Positions 1-7,787 of a DNA stretch of 9,212 bases are shown here, in pieces. The translations under genes and the position numbers were made by a program. Below the pieces are notes generated by a model. That model had not been told where the DNA came from. It was given only the letters and a program-made list of their open reading frames with translations, and made no database searches. Origin of the DNA: an uncultured Verrucomicrobiota bacterium (lineage in GTDB: Bacteria; Verrucomicrobiota; Kiritimatiellia; RFP12; UBA1067); contig CAMOIK010000081.1 of the NCBI GenBank assembly GCA_946615875.1, positions 1 through 9,212 on the forward strand, read 5' to 3'. Each line of letters starts with the position of its first letter. Positions within the stretch are counted from its first letter, which is position 1.

Positions 1-3000
1 ACCATGAAAGGCGTCTCGCTTTCCGGGGTGCCGGGCGCCTTGAGTTCGGCGTCCATGAGCGTACGCAGGCGCCGCAGATAGAGGCGGCGGAACTTGGCGG
101 ACTGCCAGACGGCCTCGAAGCCGCGGTTGCCTTCGTTCACTCTCGACGTCATCGCGGGCGAAGACCAGCAGCGCACGCGGTTGCCGCCGTAGAAAGGATG
201 GGACTTGAACCAGTCGTTCGTCGCGGTCAGCGTTGCGCCTTCGAACGCGACGTCCTTGTAATACTGGCCGAAGGATATGTTGAAGTCGTAGCCGAGCGGC
301 ATCCACGTATCGGTGCCGCGCACGCCCTGCTTCATTTCCGCATTGTCCCAGTAGGCGCAGACGTTCGCCCATACATCGTCCATCTCCTGCGTAATGCGCG
401 CGGACGCGAGGTAGTTGAGCCATGCGGGCAGGTTGAACTTCTCCACCACGAACTTCGTGAGGGCGGCGTTGTCCAGCCCCGTATCGCTTCCGTCCACGTC
501 GCTGCCGACGCGATTGACGCCGTTTTCGTCGAGCTTCTTGCGCAGCTCGTTCTCGAGCACGGAGATGTCCGTCTCGTTCTCGTCGTCCGGAGTCTTTTTC
601 TCGATATCGCCGGCGGTGGTGCCGCTGCCGCTCTTGAGCGTGCCGACGTTCTTGTAGCCGTAGCCGAACTTGTCCAGCCCGTAAACATCCTCGATAAGCT
701 CGTCGGTAAAGCGCTCGGAGTTGAAGGCGAGCTGGAAGAATTCGCCGTTGAGATTGCAGCGCACGGGGAAGTCGAACGGCACGAGGTTGCCCATCTTGCG
801 CCACAGCCAGAACGCGACCATCTGGCGCATCAGGCTGGGATCGGCGAATTCGCTGACGAGCGACGTCTTGCGAATGCCTTCGATCGCCCCGCCGGCAACG
901 GCGTCGGCCATGGAGAGCGGATGCGCCTTGGCGAACCTGAGGCCGTGGCTCTTCTTGGTGAAGTTGCGCGAGGTGTTGCCGCGCAAGTCGATGCGCACGT
1001 AGTCGTAGTAGTTGGAAGTGGAGCTGTCGTATATCGCGACGCGCGCCTGATTGGGAACCTTGCTCCTGTCTTGCTTGCTGGCATCGACGTCCATCTGTTC
1101 AATGCTTTCCGGCGTCGCGAACATATGCCATGTCGGGAGCGAGGCGCTTTCGAGTTCCGGCGCGGCGACGATCGTGCCGTACCACTCGTAGCCGTCGTCG
1201 GGGTTGTTGAAGCTCGGGCTTGTCCACTCGTTGCCGCATGCGTCCGTCGCGATGAACTTCCACTGCAAGAGATGGCCGGACGCGGGAAGATCGTCGGAGG
1301 GGATGGTGGCGACGAATGTATCGCCCCAGTCCTTTGCGTCGGTCGTCTTCGTGACGAAATTCACGTCGTTCGTCTTCAACGTCGCGTCGTCGAGATCGGT
1401 GCGATAGACGATGCGGATGGCCGCGAGCGCGTCTTCTTGGCGGAACGCGCCGGCCTCGCGCGGATGCATCACGGGGTTGTAGGAGAAGGTGATGGCATAA
1501 TTTTCGCCAGGCGCGGCGGGCGGCGCCGGGCGCGCGAATTCGCTCGTGCTGTCGTGTTTCTTCTGGTTCTTCAATTCATAGAGCGGGCCGCACGTCGGGC
1601 CGATTCTCTTCAGGCCCTCGACAGGCGTGTTGGCGCGTCCGCGCGTCGGTGTGGAGCAGAGCCAGCGCGCCGTCGCCTCGCCTGCCACGGTCTCGCCGAC
1701 GATGATAGAGCAGCCTTCCGGCACGTCGCTGGGGATTTCGACGGTATCGACAATGCTCTGCACTTCGCCGCCGGGCGCAAAGTAGAGGCGGACGAACGGG
1801 AACTTCTTAGGGTTGATCTTCTTGCCCCACACGAGCACGTTGTTCAGCTCCGGGTAGATGGCGGGCGCGCCGTCGAACGTGCCTTCCTCGAAAGCGCTCT
1901 CGGCTTCTTCGTCGCTGTTCGGATAGCGCTCGGACGTGTAGAATACGGCGCGCGAATGCGGCGCCACGTAGCGCGTCGGGAAATTCACGCTTCCGTCCGC
2001 ATCGACCTTCTTGCCGCGATTGATGCGGATGAAGCGGTAGTCCGCGAGGTCGGCCCAGAGGTCCGAAGTGTTCTCGACCTCCACCCAGCCGCTGTCCAGT
2101 CCGTTTACATCCATGCCTTCAAGCGCGCCACGATCCTGCGCGTCGGTGGGCTTGGGCATTATCTCCGAAATCCTGATGACGCATTCATGCGTTATTTCGC
2201 TCTCGTCGGAAGGCGCGAGCGTCACGCTGCCCGTCTCGATATACGCGGCGAAGGCGGCCTGCCGCCCTTCCTCCGGCACGTCCGCCATGAACGGGAAGGC
2301 GGAATAGACCGCCGCCACGCCGTCCGCCGCCGTGTCGAAAATGGCACCGGACTCGGCGAAGTCGCTGTGCACGGCGAACGTCTTCAGCCCGGCGAGAGGA
2401 TACTTGAGCGTTTGCGAGTTGCCGATGGCGATGTCGCCTCGGATCGAGCTTGACGAGAACACGAGGCTGGTGGAGGCCAGCAGCTGCTCGCCGTCGAGAT
2501 AGAGGCGCGTGCCGGTGGCGGCGCAGTGCGCAAGCGTCCAGACGTGCGGGCCGGCGGAAAGCTCCAGCGCCTCCGTGCGCTTGTAGTTGTGTGTCGTGGT
2601 GTCGCCATAGCCCAGCGACACCGTGCCGTCGCCGTTCGCGTAGGCATAGACGGGGATGAGTTTGCCGTTTTGCCAGACGGGGATGGATGCGATGACGCCC
2701 GACTTGCCGTCCGGCAGCTCCGCGAGCACGCTGACGCTGGCCGCGTTGGTCTGCGCCGTGCCCATGTGCTGCACGAGCGGCTCGAACACCGTCCTGTTCG
2801 CGGAGATATGGTCGCCGTCCTCGCAGACCGAATCGCGCGCCACGGCGAAACGCCCCGTCGCGAGCGTAGTGGTCATGCGCGAGCGAAGCGGCGCGAGCGC
2901 GTCCGCGTCGCCGCTTCTGGCGAGCAGGTCGAAGAGTTCCGCCTTCTGCGCAGTCGAGAGCGAAGCATCGGCAAGCGCGGCGCAGCCTTCGAGACCTGCG

Positions 3001-4331
3001 AAGGCGCCAAATACCGCGTCTTCCGGCGAGGCGCCGTTCTCGTCGGGCCGATAATGCGTCGCCGCGCCGTAGAACGTGGCGCCGGTCAGTGCGTCGGCGG
3101 CGCCGTGCCGGGCGAAGAAGCACGCCGAGCCGGCCATGTTCTTGTTGTACCACTTCAAATCCTTGTTCTGCGCGACCAGCTCGCCGTCGCGGAAAAGCTT
3201 CGTGCCTTCCGATTTGTCGTAAGTGACTTTCCATGCGTGGACGCCGGAGACGTTGATGTTCGTCGTGGTGAGCGTGTTGCGGGAACCGGCGGCCGAGCCG
3301 TTGTAGGTCATGAGGAACGTGCCGTCGCCGTTGTATTTGACCTGCACCTCGTTGTTGCCCGCGACGCCGAAACCGAAGAGCGTCCCTTGCGCGGTCTCGG
3401 GGAACGACGCGAGGACGCAGAACTCGGGATTCTCGTATTCCTTGCCCGCCGCGAGGATGTGGCGGACGCCGTCCGCGCCGATCGTCAGCGAAGCGAAGGC
3501 GCGCGGGTCGGCCGTCGTGGCATCGTCCGGGAAGACCCACGTGGCATTCTCTGCGGACTCGGTGCTCGCGACGTGGTTGGTGACGAGCGTGCGGTCGTCG
3601 GTCTCGCCCGTCGCGTCGAAGATCTGCATCGCGGCCAGGCCGCTGCGCGCATGGCGTCCGCTGCCGCTGTAGTATATGGAGTGAGTAGCGACGGTGAGCG
3701 TCTTGTCGGCGCGGTTGGTTATCACCGGCGTGACGAGCGTGTTCACGCCTTCGGCGAGGGCGTAGGCGGAGTGCGAAGGGCCTGAATTCCCCCAGCGCGA
3801 CTCGCCGGGCAAGGTGCGGGACTGCGCCATGTCCGCGGTGTAGGATACGCCGTTCACGGTATCGTGGCCGAACGGCATCGCCGCCGTCTCGATCGAATGG
3901 TAGAGGACCACGCGGAACTTCTCGTAAGGGACGCCGGAGACAGTGACCACGGGATCAGGCAAACTCTGCTTGTCGTCGATGTAGCCCTGGAGGATGTCGG
4001 TCGCCGCAGAGAGGTTGTTGCACTGGTAGGAGCCCCTGGTCTGCGCGATGCTCACGCTGACGCCGTCATGCGTCACCGCCCGGCCGTCCGCATCCACGCC
4101 GACGAGATTTTCGGCGAGCGCGTTGTTGTCGGCCTTCAGGTTGTTCCATAGGTTGCCCGGGACCGCATAGGCGCCCAGGCCCACCACCTCCGACGTGTCG
4201 AGCGAGCTGCCGTTGGTGAAATTGATGCTTATCGAGGGCGCGCCCGCCGCCGCCGTTCCAGCCAGCGCCAGCGCCACCGCCGCCGTAATGAAACCTCGTC
4301 TGCACATTCCTATTTCGCACCTGGTATTCAT
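1..4331 (-). CDS. Large secreted CotH-kinase-like protein with LamG-like and lamin-tail domains (partial, C-terminus beyond left edge)
   Basis: One frame is open from ATG 4331 to the left edge (1443 codons, no stop), so the C-terminus is missing. The start is supported by AAAGGA (4340-4345) 8 nt upstream and a promoter just beyond. Residues 1-31 form a signal peptide: basic start with R11-R12, hydrophobic core 14-25, Ala-rich cleavage region near 29-31. Residues 32-245 are a beta-rich N-terminal domain starting SISINF, containing WNNL. Two LamG/concanavalin-like regions follow (about 265-470 with KLFRDGE, and 498-690 with TRLYLDGE). A lamin-tail domain spans about 715-900 (VIRISEIMPKPTD, WVEVENTSD), then a fibronectin-III-like stretch (925-1050). 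The CotH domain runs from about 1090: RIDLRGNTSR with KK 1126-1127, DDVWAN with D1319 and N1323, and YDFNISFG at 1348-1355 with D1349. CotH proteins are atypical kinases, known from Bacillus spore coat; many PVC bacteria encode exported versions. A surface role and kinase activity are inferred. Confidence 0.88.
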   Translation of the reverse strand, partial: MNTRCEIGMCRRGFITAAVALALAGTAAAGAPSISINFTNGSSLDTSEVVGLGAYAVPGNLWNNLKADNNALAENLVGVDADGRAVTHDGVSVSIAQTRGSYQCNNLSAATDILQGYIDDKQSLPDPVVTVSGVPYEKFRVVLYHSIETAAMPFGHDTVNGVSYTADMAQSRTLPGESRWGNSGPSHSAYALAEGVNTLVTPVITNRADKTLTVATHSIYYSGSGRHARSGLAAMQIFDATGETDDRTLVTNHVASTESAENATWVFPDDATTADPRAFASLTIGADGVRHILAAGKEYENPEFCVLASFPETAQGTLFGFGVAGNNEVQVKYNGDGTFLMTYNGSAAGSRNTLTTTNINVSGVHAWKVTYDKSEGTKLFRDGELVAQNKDLKWYNKNMAGSACFFARHGAADALTGATFYGAATHYRPDENGASPEDAVFGAFAGLEGCAALADASLSTAQKAELFDLLARSGDADALAPLRSRMTTTLATGRFAVARDSVCEDGDHISANRTVFEPLVQHMGTAQTNAASVSVLAELPDGKSGVIASIPVWQNGKLIPVYAYANGDGTVSLGYGDTTTHNYKRTEALELSAGPHVWTLAHCAATGTRLYLDGEQLLASTSLVFSSSSIRGDIAIGNSQTLKYPLAGLKTFAVHSDFAESGAIFDTAADGVAAVYSAFPFMADVPEEGRQAAFAAYIETGSVTLAPSDESEITHECVIRISEIMPKPTDAQDRGALEGMDVNGLDSGWVEVENTSDLWADLADYRFIRINRGKKVDADGSVNFPTRYVAPHSRAVFYTSERYPNSDEEAESAFEEGTFDGAPAIYPELNNVLVWGKKINPKKFPFVRLYFAPGGEVQSIVDTVEIPSDVPEGCSIIVGETVAGEATARWLCSTPTRGRANTPVEGLKRIGPTCGPLYELKNQKKHDSTSEFARPAPPAAPGENYAITFSYNPVMHPREAGAFRQEDALAAIRIVYRTDLDDATLKTNDVNFVTKTTDAKDWGDTFVATIPSDDLPASGHLLQWKFIATDACGNEWTSPSFNNPDDGYEWYGTIVAAPELESASLPTWHMFATPESIEQMDVDASKQDRSKVPNQARVAIYDSSTSNYYDYVRIDLRGNTSRNFTKKSHGLRFAKAHPLSMADAVAGGAIEGIRKTSLVSEFADPSLMRQMVAFWLWRKMGNLVPFDFPVRCNLNGEFFQLAFNSERFTDELIEDVYGLDKFGYGYKNVGTLKSGSGTTAGDIEKKTPDDENETDISVLENELRKKLDENGVNRVGSDVDGSDTGLDNAALTKFVVEKFNLPAWLNYLASARITQEMDDVWANVCAYWDNAEMKQGVRGTDTWMPLGYDFNISFGQYYKDVAFEGATLTATNDWFKSHPFYGGNRVRCWSSPAMTSRVNEGNRGFEAVWQSAKFRRLYLRRLRTLMDAELKAPGTPESETPFM

Positions 4332-4359
4332 CGCGTTTTTCCTTTCGGTTGACGCGCAC

Positions 4360-4389
4360 ATTATACCATATTTTCAGGTTTCGCGTCAA
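4360..4389 (-). promoter_or_regulatory. Sigma70-type promoter of the CotH-like gene
   Basis: On the minus strand, TTGACG (4384-4389) is followed after 18 nt by TATAAT (4360-4365), which is preceded by TGG, an extended -10. The predicted transcription start is near 4353, giving a leader of about 20 nt that holds the AAAGGA ribosome site at 4340-4345. This near-consensus promoter suggests the gene is transcribed separately from the oxidoreductase operon that ends 268 bp upstream. Confidence 0.8.
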
Positions 4390-4414
4390 GAATGCGCGAT
4401 TTCGTGTCGCGAAA
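4379..4414. promoter_or_regulatory. Palindromic operator-like sites at the CotH-gene -35
   Basis: TTTCGCG (4379-4385) and its exact complement CGCGAAA (4408-4414) form an inverted repeat with a 22-nt spacer. The left arm overlaps the -35 hexamer. A tighter palindrome, TTTCG-N5-CGAAA (4400-4414), lies just upstream of the -35. Placement suggests repressor or activator binding. The protein that would bind is unknown, and short GC-rich palindromes also arise by chance in DNA of this composition. Confidence 0.35.
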
Positions 4415-4428
4415 CGACCGCCGCCGCC

Positions 4429-4542
4429 CATATATGCACCCGCCGCCAGTCTATATATTCACCCGCCGCATCTCTATATATTCACTTGCCCCCTCTCTAT
4501 ATATAGACTCGCCCCCTCTCTATATATTCAACCGACGAGGCT
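4429..4542. repeat. Tandem array of five ~23-bp units with TATATA cores
   Basis: Units start at 4429 (22 bp), 4451, 4474, 4497 and 4520; the last four are spaced exactly 23 bp apart. Each begins CTATATA (CATATAT in the first), mostly continues TTCAC, then has a C-rich tail such as CCGCCGCATCT or TTGCCCCCTCT. The outer units are the most diverged. The array lies about 40-150 bp upstream of the CotH-gene -35, in the gap after the MDR gene. No open frame here has coding character. The remaining gap, 4543-4598, shows only two short weak palindromes and no convincing terminator. The array could be a minisatellite, a protein-binding array or an AT-rich structural element. Confidence 0.85.
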
Positions 4543-4598
4543 TTCAGGACGGGAGGATATTTATCCGAAGAGCGGACGCTGGGCGGTGCGGCGGTGCG

Positions 4599-5639
4599 CT
4601 ACCAGGCGAACTGCACGACCGGGAACGCGCCGCCCGCGCCGAGCCGCGCATAGACCTCGGGTGCGTCGGCGACAGGATGCACCTCGTCCACGAAGCCATC
4701 CAGAGACAGCCGCCCGAGCTCTACGAGGCGAAGAAACGCCATAGCGTCGTCGCGGTGCGTGAAATGGCCGGGATACGACTCGCGCTCGGGGCGCGCCCAT
4801 GTGTGCGCGCCTATCAGCGCGACGCCGCGCCCGTGCACTTTGTGGTAGTAGTCTATCGTGAAGTTGGAGCTGCGCGTGCAGCCGAGAAGCGCGACGCGCC
4901 CCATGAACGCTATCGCGTCCAGGACGGAGTCGAGGGCCTCCCCCCTTCCCGTGACCTCTATCGCGACTTTGACGCCGCGCGCCTGCGAGCCTTTGAAAAC
5001 GGCGCTGTCTCGGTTCGGCGTCATCGACTTGAGCGTCTCGGCGAAGTCTGCGGCAGAGGGATCCAGCGCGAAGTCCGCGCCGAGCCTCAGCGCACGTGCG
5101 CGTTTCTCCGCCACGGGATCGGCGGCGAACACTGGCGCGGCGCCCGCGCATCTGAGCAGCATCACCGCGAGCTGCCCCAGCACCCCCTGCCCCATGACGA
5201 CCGCGCTCTCGCCCATTTCCACCGCGCACTTGCGGATCGCCGCCATCGGAAACGTCGCGATGTGCGCAAGCGCCGCCGCCTCGAACGAAACTCCGTCGGG
5301 CAGAAGATAGGCGTTCTCCTCCGGCACGACCACGTATTGCGAGTGGACGGTCCAGCTCATTGCGACGCGATCGCCCGGCTTGAGCGACTTCACGCCCTCG
5401 CCGACAGCCTCGACCACGCCCGACGAACTGTAGCCACCCTGCCGGGGCCAGCGCGCCACGCCGTCGTTCGTCAGGATGCTCACGTTCACCTCGCCGACGT
5501 AGTTCGCGCGCTCCGTTCCGCTCGAAACGGTCGAGCGGACGAGCCTCACCAGGACTTCTCCCGCCTTCGGCCCCGCGACGGGCCTTGAGACGAGTTCGAC
5601 CCTGTTTGCTTCTGGGATGACGATGTTAACGCTTGTCAT
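4599..5639 (-). CDS. Zinc-less medium-chain dehydrogenase (MDR superfamily, BchC-like)
   Basis: A 346-residue cytoplasmic oxidoreductase of normal MDR length. The GroES-like N-terminal half has SSGTER (39-44), GYSSSGVVEAVG (69-80) and PGDRV (89-93). The Rossmann half has the nucleotide-binding glycines G150, G152 and G155 in VVMGQGVLG. Catalytic zinc ligands of classical alcohol dehydrogenases are absent: the usual Cys site reads SGTER and the usual GHE reads GGY. SGTER recalls BchC-type and sugar-pathway MDR proteins, so it is probably an NAD(P)-dependent, zinc-independent enzyme with unknown substrate. The ATG at 5639 has GGAGG at 5649-5653, 9 nt upstream, and overlaps the preceding Gfo/Idh gene by 14 nt, implying co-translation. 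MDR and Gfo/Idh domains also occur fused in bi-domain oxidoreductases, so the two products may work on one substrate. The stop is TAG at 4599-4601. Confidence 0.88.
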   Translation of the reverse strand: MTSVNIVIPEANRVELVSRPVAGPKAGEVLVRLVRSTVSSGTERANYVGEVNVSILTNDGVARWPRQGGYSSSGVVEAVGEGVKSLKPGDRVAMSWTVHSQYVVVPEENAYLLPDGVSFEAAALAHIATFPMAAIRKCAVEMGESAVVMGQGVLGQLAVMLLRCAGAAPVFAADPVAEKRARALRLGADFALDPSAADFAETLKSMTPNRDSAVFKGSQARGVKVAIEVTGRGEALDSVLDAIAFMGRVALLGCTRSSNFTIDYYHKVHGRGVALIGAHTWARPERESYPGHFTHRDDAMAFLRLVELGRLSLDGFVDEVHPVADAPEVYARLGAGGAFPVVQFAW

Positions 5640-6645
5640 AGCCGCACGCCTCCAATGTAAGTTCGTGAACCTTCAGATCGTGGTCGTACATCTCCGCGGG
5701 GTTCGGCCTTTCGCCGCGCACGATCTCGGCGAGCTCCCGCAGCTGGTCCATGTAGCGGTCGGCCTGCACGCCGAGATCGACCGTCCGCCGACCCGCCGCG
5801 AACCCTCCGGCCGCCTCCGAGAGAGTCAGGTCGAGCGTGAGACGCTCTCCGTCGAAACGCTCGATCGGACAAAGGTCTATCGTTCCTTTCGTGCCGTCGA
5901 TCCTGAGTCTCCTGTGCGCAAGGCCGTTCGGCACTCTGCTGCAAGCCCGCACCAGCGCCGTCGCGCCCGGCCACTCCAGAAGCGCGGCGCACCTGTTGAG
6001 GCATTCCGGGCCGTCGCCTTTCGCCGCGCCTGTCGCATTCGCCGCGCGGACGCAGTCGCCGTCCATCATCGGCAGGATGAGGTCTATGAGGTGGCAGCCG
6101 AGGTTGTAGAGTATGCCGCCCTTGAACGTGCCGACGTAGCGCTGGTAGGAGTCGTCGCCGTAGTCGTGGTTCATGTCGGCCTCCACGTGCACCACGTCGC
6201 CCAGCCACCCCTCGCGCACGGCCCTGTGGCAGAACCTCACGCCTGGATTGGCCCGAAACATGTAGCCCATCTGCATCGGCAGGTTCTTCGCGCGGCACAT
6301 TTCGACGACCTCGCGGTATGGACCCATCGTCTCGCCGCACGGCTTGTCGCAGTGCATCGGCACGCCGCGCTCCGCGTATATGCGCGCGATTTCCATCAGG
6401 TCGTTGTTGGCGACCTCTACGAACACGACGTCGATATCCTTGATCGCCAGCGCCTCGGCCTCGCTAACGAGCCTCAGGCCGTCGAGCGGCAGGGAGTCCG
6501 ACCGGTATGACGGCGTGGTCCTTGCGCGGTCGTCGGCGACGGCCACTATCTCGAAGTCGTCCTTCATCTTGGCGAGCGTCAGCAGCTTGCCCGCCGAATG
6601 CTCGTGCTTGAGCCCGTAGAACAACGTGCGAAGAGGTTTCTTCAT
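5626..6645 (-). CDS. Gfo/Idh/MocA family oxidoreductase
   Basis: A 339-residue NAD(P)-dependent dehydrogenase of usual family length. The N-terminal Rossmann fold has a divergent glycine loop, FYGLKHEHSAG (9-19), then FEIVAVADD. DKP at 100-102 corresponds to the family's EKP motif and keeps the catalytic Lys101. GYMFRANPGVRF (127-138) and NLGCHLIDLI (181-190) follow, the latter carrying His185 in place of the common DxGxHxxD pattern with Asn for the first Asp. The C-terminal half is the usual open beta-sheet. Members oxidise or epimerise sugars, inositols and amino sugars; the substrate here cannot be read from sequence. The ATG at 6645 has GAGGGA (6653-6658) 7 nt upstream and lies 3 nt after the stop of a small membrane-protein gene. 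Its 3' end overlaps the MDR gene by 14 nt. Confidence 0.92.
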   Translation of the reverse strand: MKKPLRTLFYGLKHEHSAGKLLTLAKMKDDFEIVAVADDRARTTPSYRSDSLPLDGLRLVSEAEALAIKDIDVVFVEVANNDLMEIARIYAERGVPMHCDKPCGETMGPYREVVEMCRAKNLPMQMGYMFRANPGVRFCHRAVREGWLGDVVHVEADMNHDYGDDSYQRYVGTFKGGILYNLGCHLIDLILPMMDGDCVRAANATGAAKGDGPECLNRCAALLEWPGATALVRACSRVPNGLAHRRLRIDGTKGTIDLCPIERFDGERLTLDLTLSEAAGGFAAGRRTVDLGVQADRYMDQLRELAEIVRGERPNPAEMYDHDLKVHELTLEACGYDKR

Positions 6646-6648
6646 GGG

Positions 6649-6750
6649 CTAGTCCCTCGCTCTGTCTTTGTCAAAAAACCATATCAACGCGGGCAGCAGC
6701 GTCGCCGCCACGACGAGCGCGAGCCCGAACACCGCGCCGGAACGCATCAT
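6649..6750 (-). CDS. 33-residue single-pass membrane microprotein
   Basis: A short frame fits exactly between its neighbours. Its ATG overlaps the quinone oxidoreductase stop as ATGA (6747-6750), and its TAG (6649-6651) lies 3 nt before the Gfo/Idh start. The product begins MMRSGAVFGLALVVAATLL, continues PALIWFF and ends DKDRARD. This is a hydrophobic segment of about 22 residues (6-27) with a charged tail, as expected for one transmembrane helix. A second ATG directly follows the first, so the product may be 32 residues. No strong ribosome site is seen; translation probably depends on reinitiation after the upstream stop. I do not recognise the family. It could be a small membrane anchor or modulator, or a remnant of a transporter's last helix. 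The packed junctions argue for a real translated gene. Confidence 0.6.
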   Translation of the reverse strand: MMRSGAVFGLALVVAATLLPALIWFFDKDRARD

Positions 6751-7706
6751 GCCGTCATGACTATCTTGCCTCTGTTCTCACCAGCGACCATCATGCGATG
6801 GGCCTCGGCGGCCTCGGTTATCGGCAGCACCTTGTGGACGAACGGAGCGAAGAGCCCGCTTTCGAACGCAGGCCACACGTCGCGCACCAGGCCGGATAGT
6901 ATCTGCGCCTTCTCGGCGCTCGTTCTTGAGCGCAGGGTGGAGCCGATGACGCGCAGGTTCTTGCGCCAGAGGAGGTTCACGTCGAGCGTCGTCTCGTTCC
7001 CGGCCATCGAGGCGAGCGATATCCAGCGCCCGCGATAGGGCATGGTCGCGATGCACCGGCCCATGAGAGGGCCGCCGACGGGGTCTATCGCGACATTCGG
7101 CGGGTTTCCCGACAAGATCTCCACCAGATCGTCCTTGAACCTGTTGCAGACTACGTCGGCGCCGACGCCCTTGCAGAACTCGCCGTTCTCGTCGCTCGCG
7201 ACCTGCGCCACGACCTTCGCGCCGAAGACGTGCTTGGCGAGCTGGATGCACGCGATGCCCAGCCCGCCCTCGCCGCCGTTGATGAAGAACGTCTCGCCCC
7301 TTTGCAGCTCGCCGACGATCTTGAGGTTGAGGTAGGCCGTGGCGTAAACCTCCGGCACGCCTGCCGCCTGCTCGAACGAAAAGCCCTTCGGCATCGGCAT
7401 GCACATCCCCTCTGGCACGGCCACGCGCTCGGCGTAGCCGCCGCCGCCGAGCAGGGCGCAAACCGCGTCGCCCGGCTTGAACCTGCCGCCGGCGGGCGCC
7501 TCAATGACGACGCCCGCGCATTCGAGGCCGGGCCACTCCGGCCACTCCGGAGGCGGCGCGTAGGCGCCGGCGCGCTGCATTACGTCCGCGCGGTTCAGCG
7601 CGCACGCCTTCACCTCCAGAAGCACGTCGAAGTCTCCGCCAAGCCGCGGCTCCCCGACCTCTTTCCATTCGAATGCGCCGTCGGCGCCGATAGTCATTGC
7701 TTTCAT
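6747..7706 (-). CDS. NAD(P)H quinone oxidoreductase, PIG3/TP53I3-like zinc-less MDR
   Basis: The chosen ATG at 7706 gives 319 residues, the family's usual length, starting MKAMTI. AAGGA (7716-7720) lies 9 nt upstream. The same frame extends back to an ATG at 7913, but those extra 69 codons show no family similarity and contain the leader region. Motifs seen are NRADVMQRAGAYAPPP (38-53), PGLECAGVV (59-67), PGDAV (78-82), the Rossmann loop INGGEGGLG (142-150), DPVGG (198-202) and a C-terminal EAHRMM..GKIVMTA. NRAD.(L/M)QR.G.Y.PPP and the EAH..M....GKIV ending are typical of PIG3-type quinone oxidoreductases, which reduce quinones or reactive enones with NADPH. There are no zinc ligands. It is the first main gene of the operon, and its TGA overlaps the start of the membrane microprotein gene. 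Confidence 0.9.
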   Translation of the reverse strand: MKAMTIGADGAFEWKEVGEPRLGGDFDVLLEVKACALNRADVMQRAGAYAPPPEWPEWPGLECAGVVIEAPAGGRFKPGDAVCALLGGGGYAERVAVPEGMCMPMPKGFSFEQAAGVPEVYATAYLNLKIVGELQRGETFFINGGEGGLGIACIQLAKHVFGAKVVAQVASDENGEFCKGVGADVVCNRFKDDLVEILSGNPPNVAIDPVGGPLMGRCIATMPYRGRWISLASMAGNETTLDVNLLWRKNLRVIGSTLRSRTSAEKAQILSGLVRDVWPAFESGLFAPFVHKVLPITEAAEAHRMMVAGENRGKIVMTA

Positions 7707-7747
7707 TTCTTCTCGTCCTTTGATTGAAAAGCCTTTTGCCGGGCGCA

Positions 7748-7787
7748 CGGGCCCTACGCTTTCATGCGCTGGCCGTGGCAGGGCCCG
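7748..7787 (-). promoter_or_regulatory. GC-rich hairpin in the leader of the oxidoreductase operon
   Basis: On the transcript, CGGGCCCT (7780-7787) pairs perfectly with AGGGCCCG (7748-7755) across a 24-nt loop. The loop contains a smaller CGC..GCG stem. The 3' arm covers two bases of the UAG that ends the short leader ORF and can instead pair with the downstream GCGCCC (7741-7746), so two alternative folds are possible. No U-tract follows, so this is not a standard terminator. It lies about 30 nt before the quinone oxidoreductase ribosome site. A role in coupling or attenuation is inferred only from placement. Confidence 0.35.

Noticed and set aside
198..2453. 751-codon plus-strand open frame opposite the CotH-like gene
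   Set aside because: The translation is Arg/Ala/Val-rich with no family motifs. The opposite strand encodes recognisable lamin-tail and CotH domains, and long antisense frames are common in GC-rich coding DNA.
2185..3540. 451-codon minus-strand frame inside the CotH-like gene, and 2526-3785 on the plus strand
   Set aside because: Both are low-complexity Arg-rich shadows overlapping the LamG-like region, which reads sensibly in the main frame.
4429..4542. CRISPR array
   Set aside because: Units follow each other directly, with no unique spacers between repeats, and no cas genes are present.
4555..4580. Possible terminator after the MDR gene (GGATATTTATCC and AGCGGACGCT palindromes)
   Set aside because: The stems are only 4-5 bp and no U-tract follows on the minus strand.
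4392..5588. 398-codon plus-strand frame running from the repeat array over the MDR gene
   Set aside because: It is antisense to a clear MDR dehydrogenase, shows no domain character, and its start lies in the regulatory and repeat region.
7727..7737. AAAAGCCTTTT as a hairpin before the quinone oxidoreductase gene
   Set aside because: The stem would need a 1-3 nt loop and contains mostly A-T pairs, so it is too weak to support.
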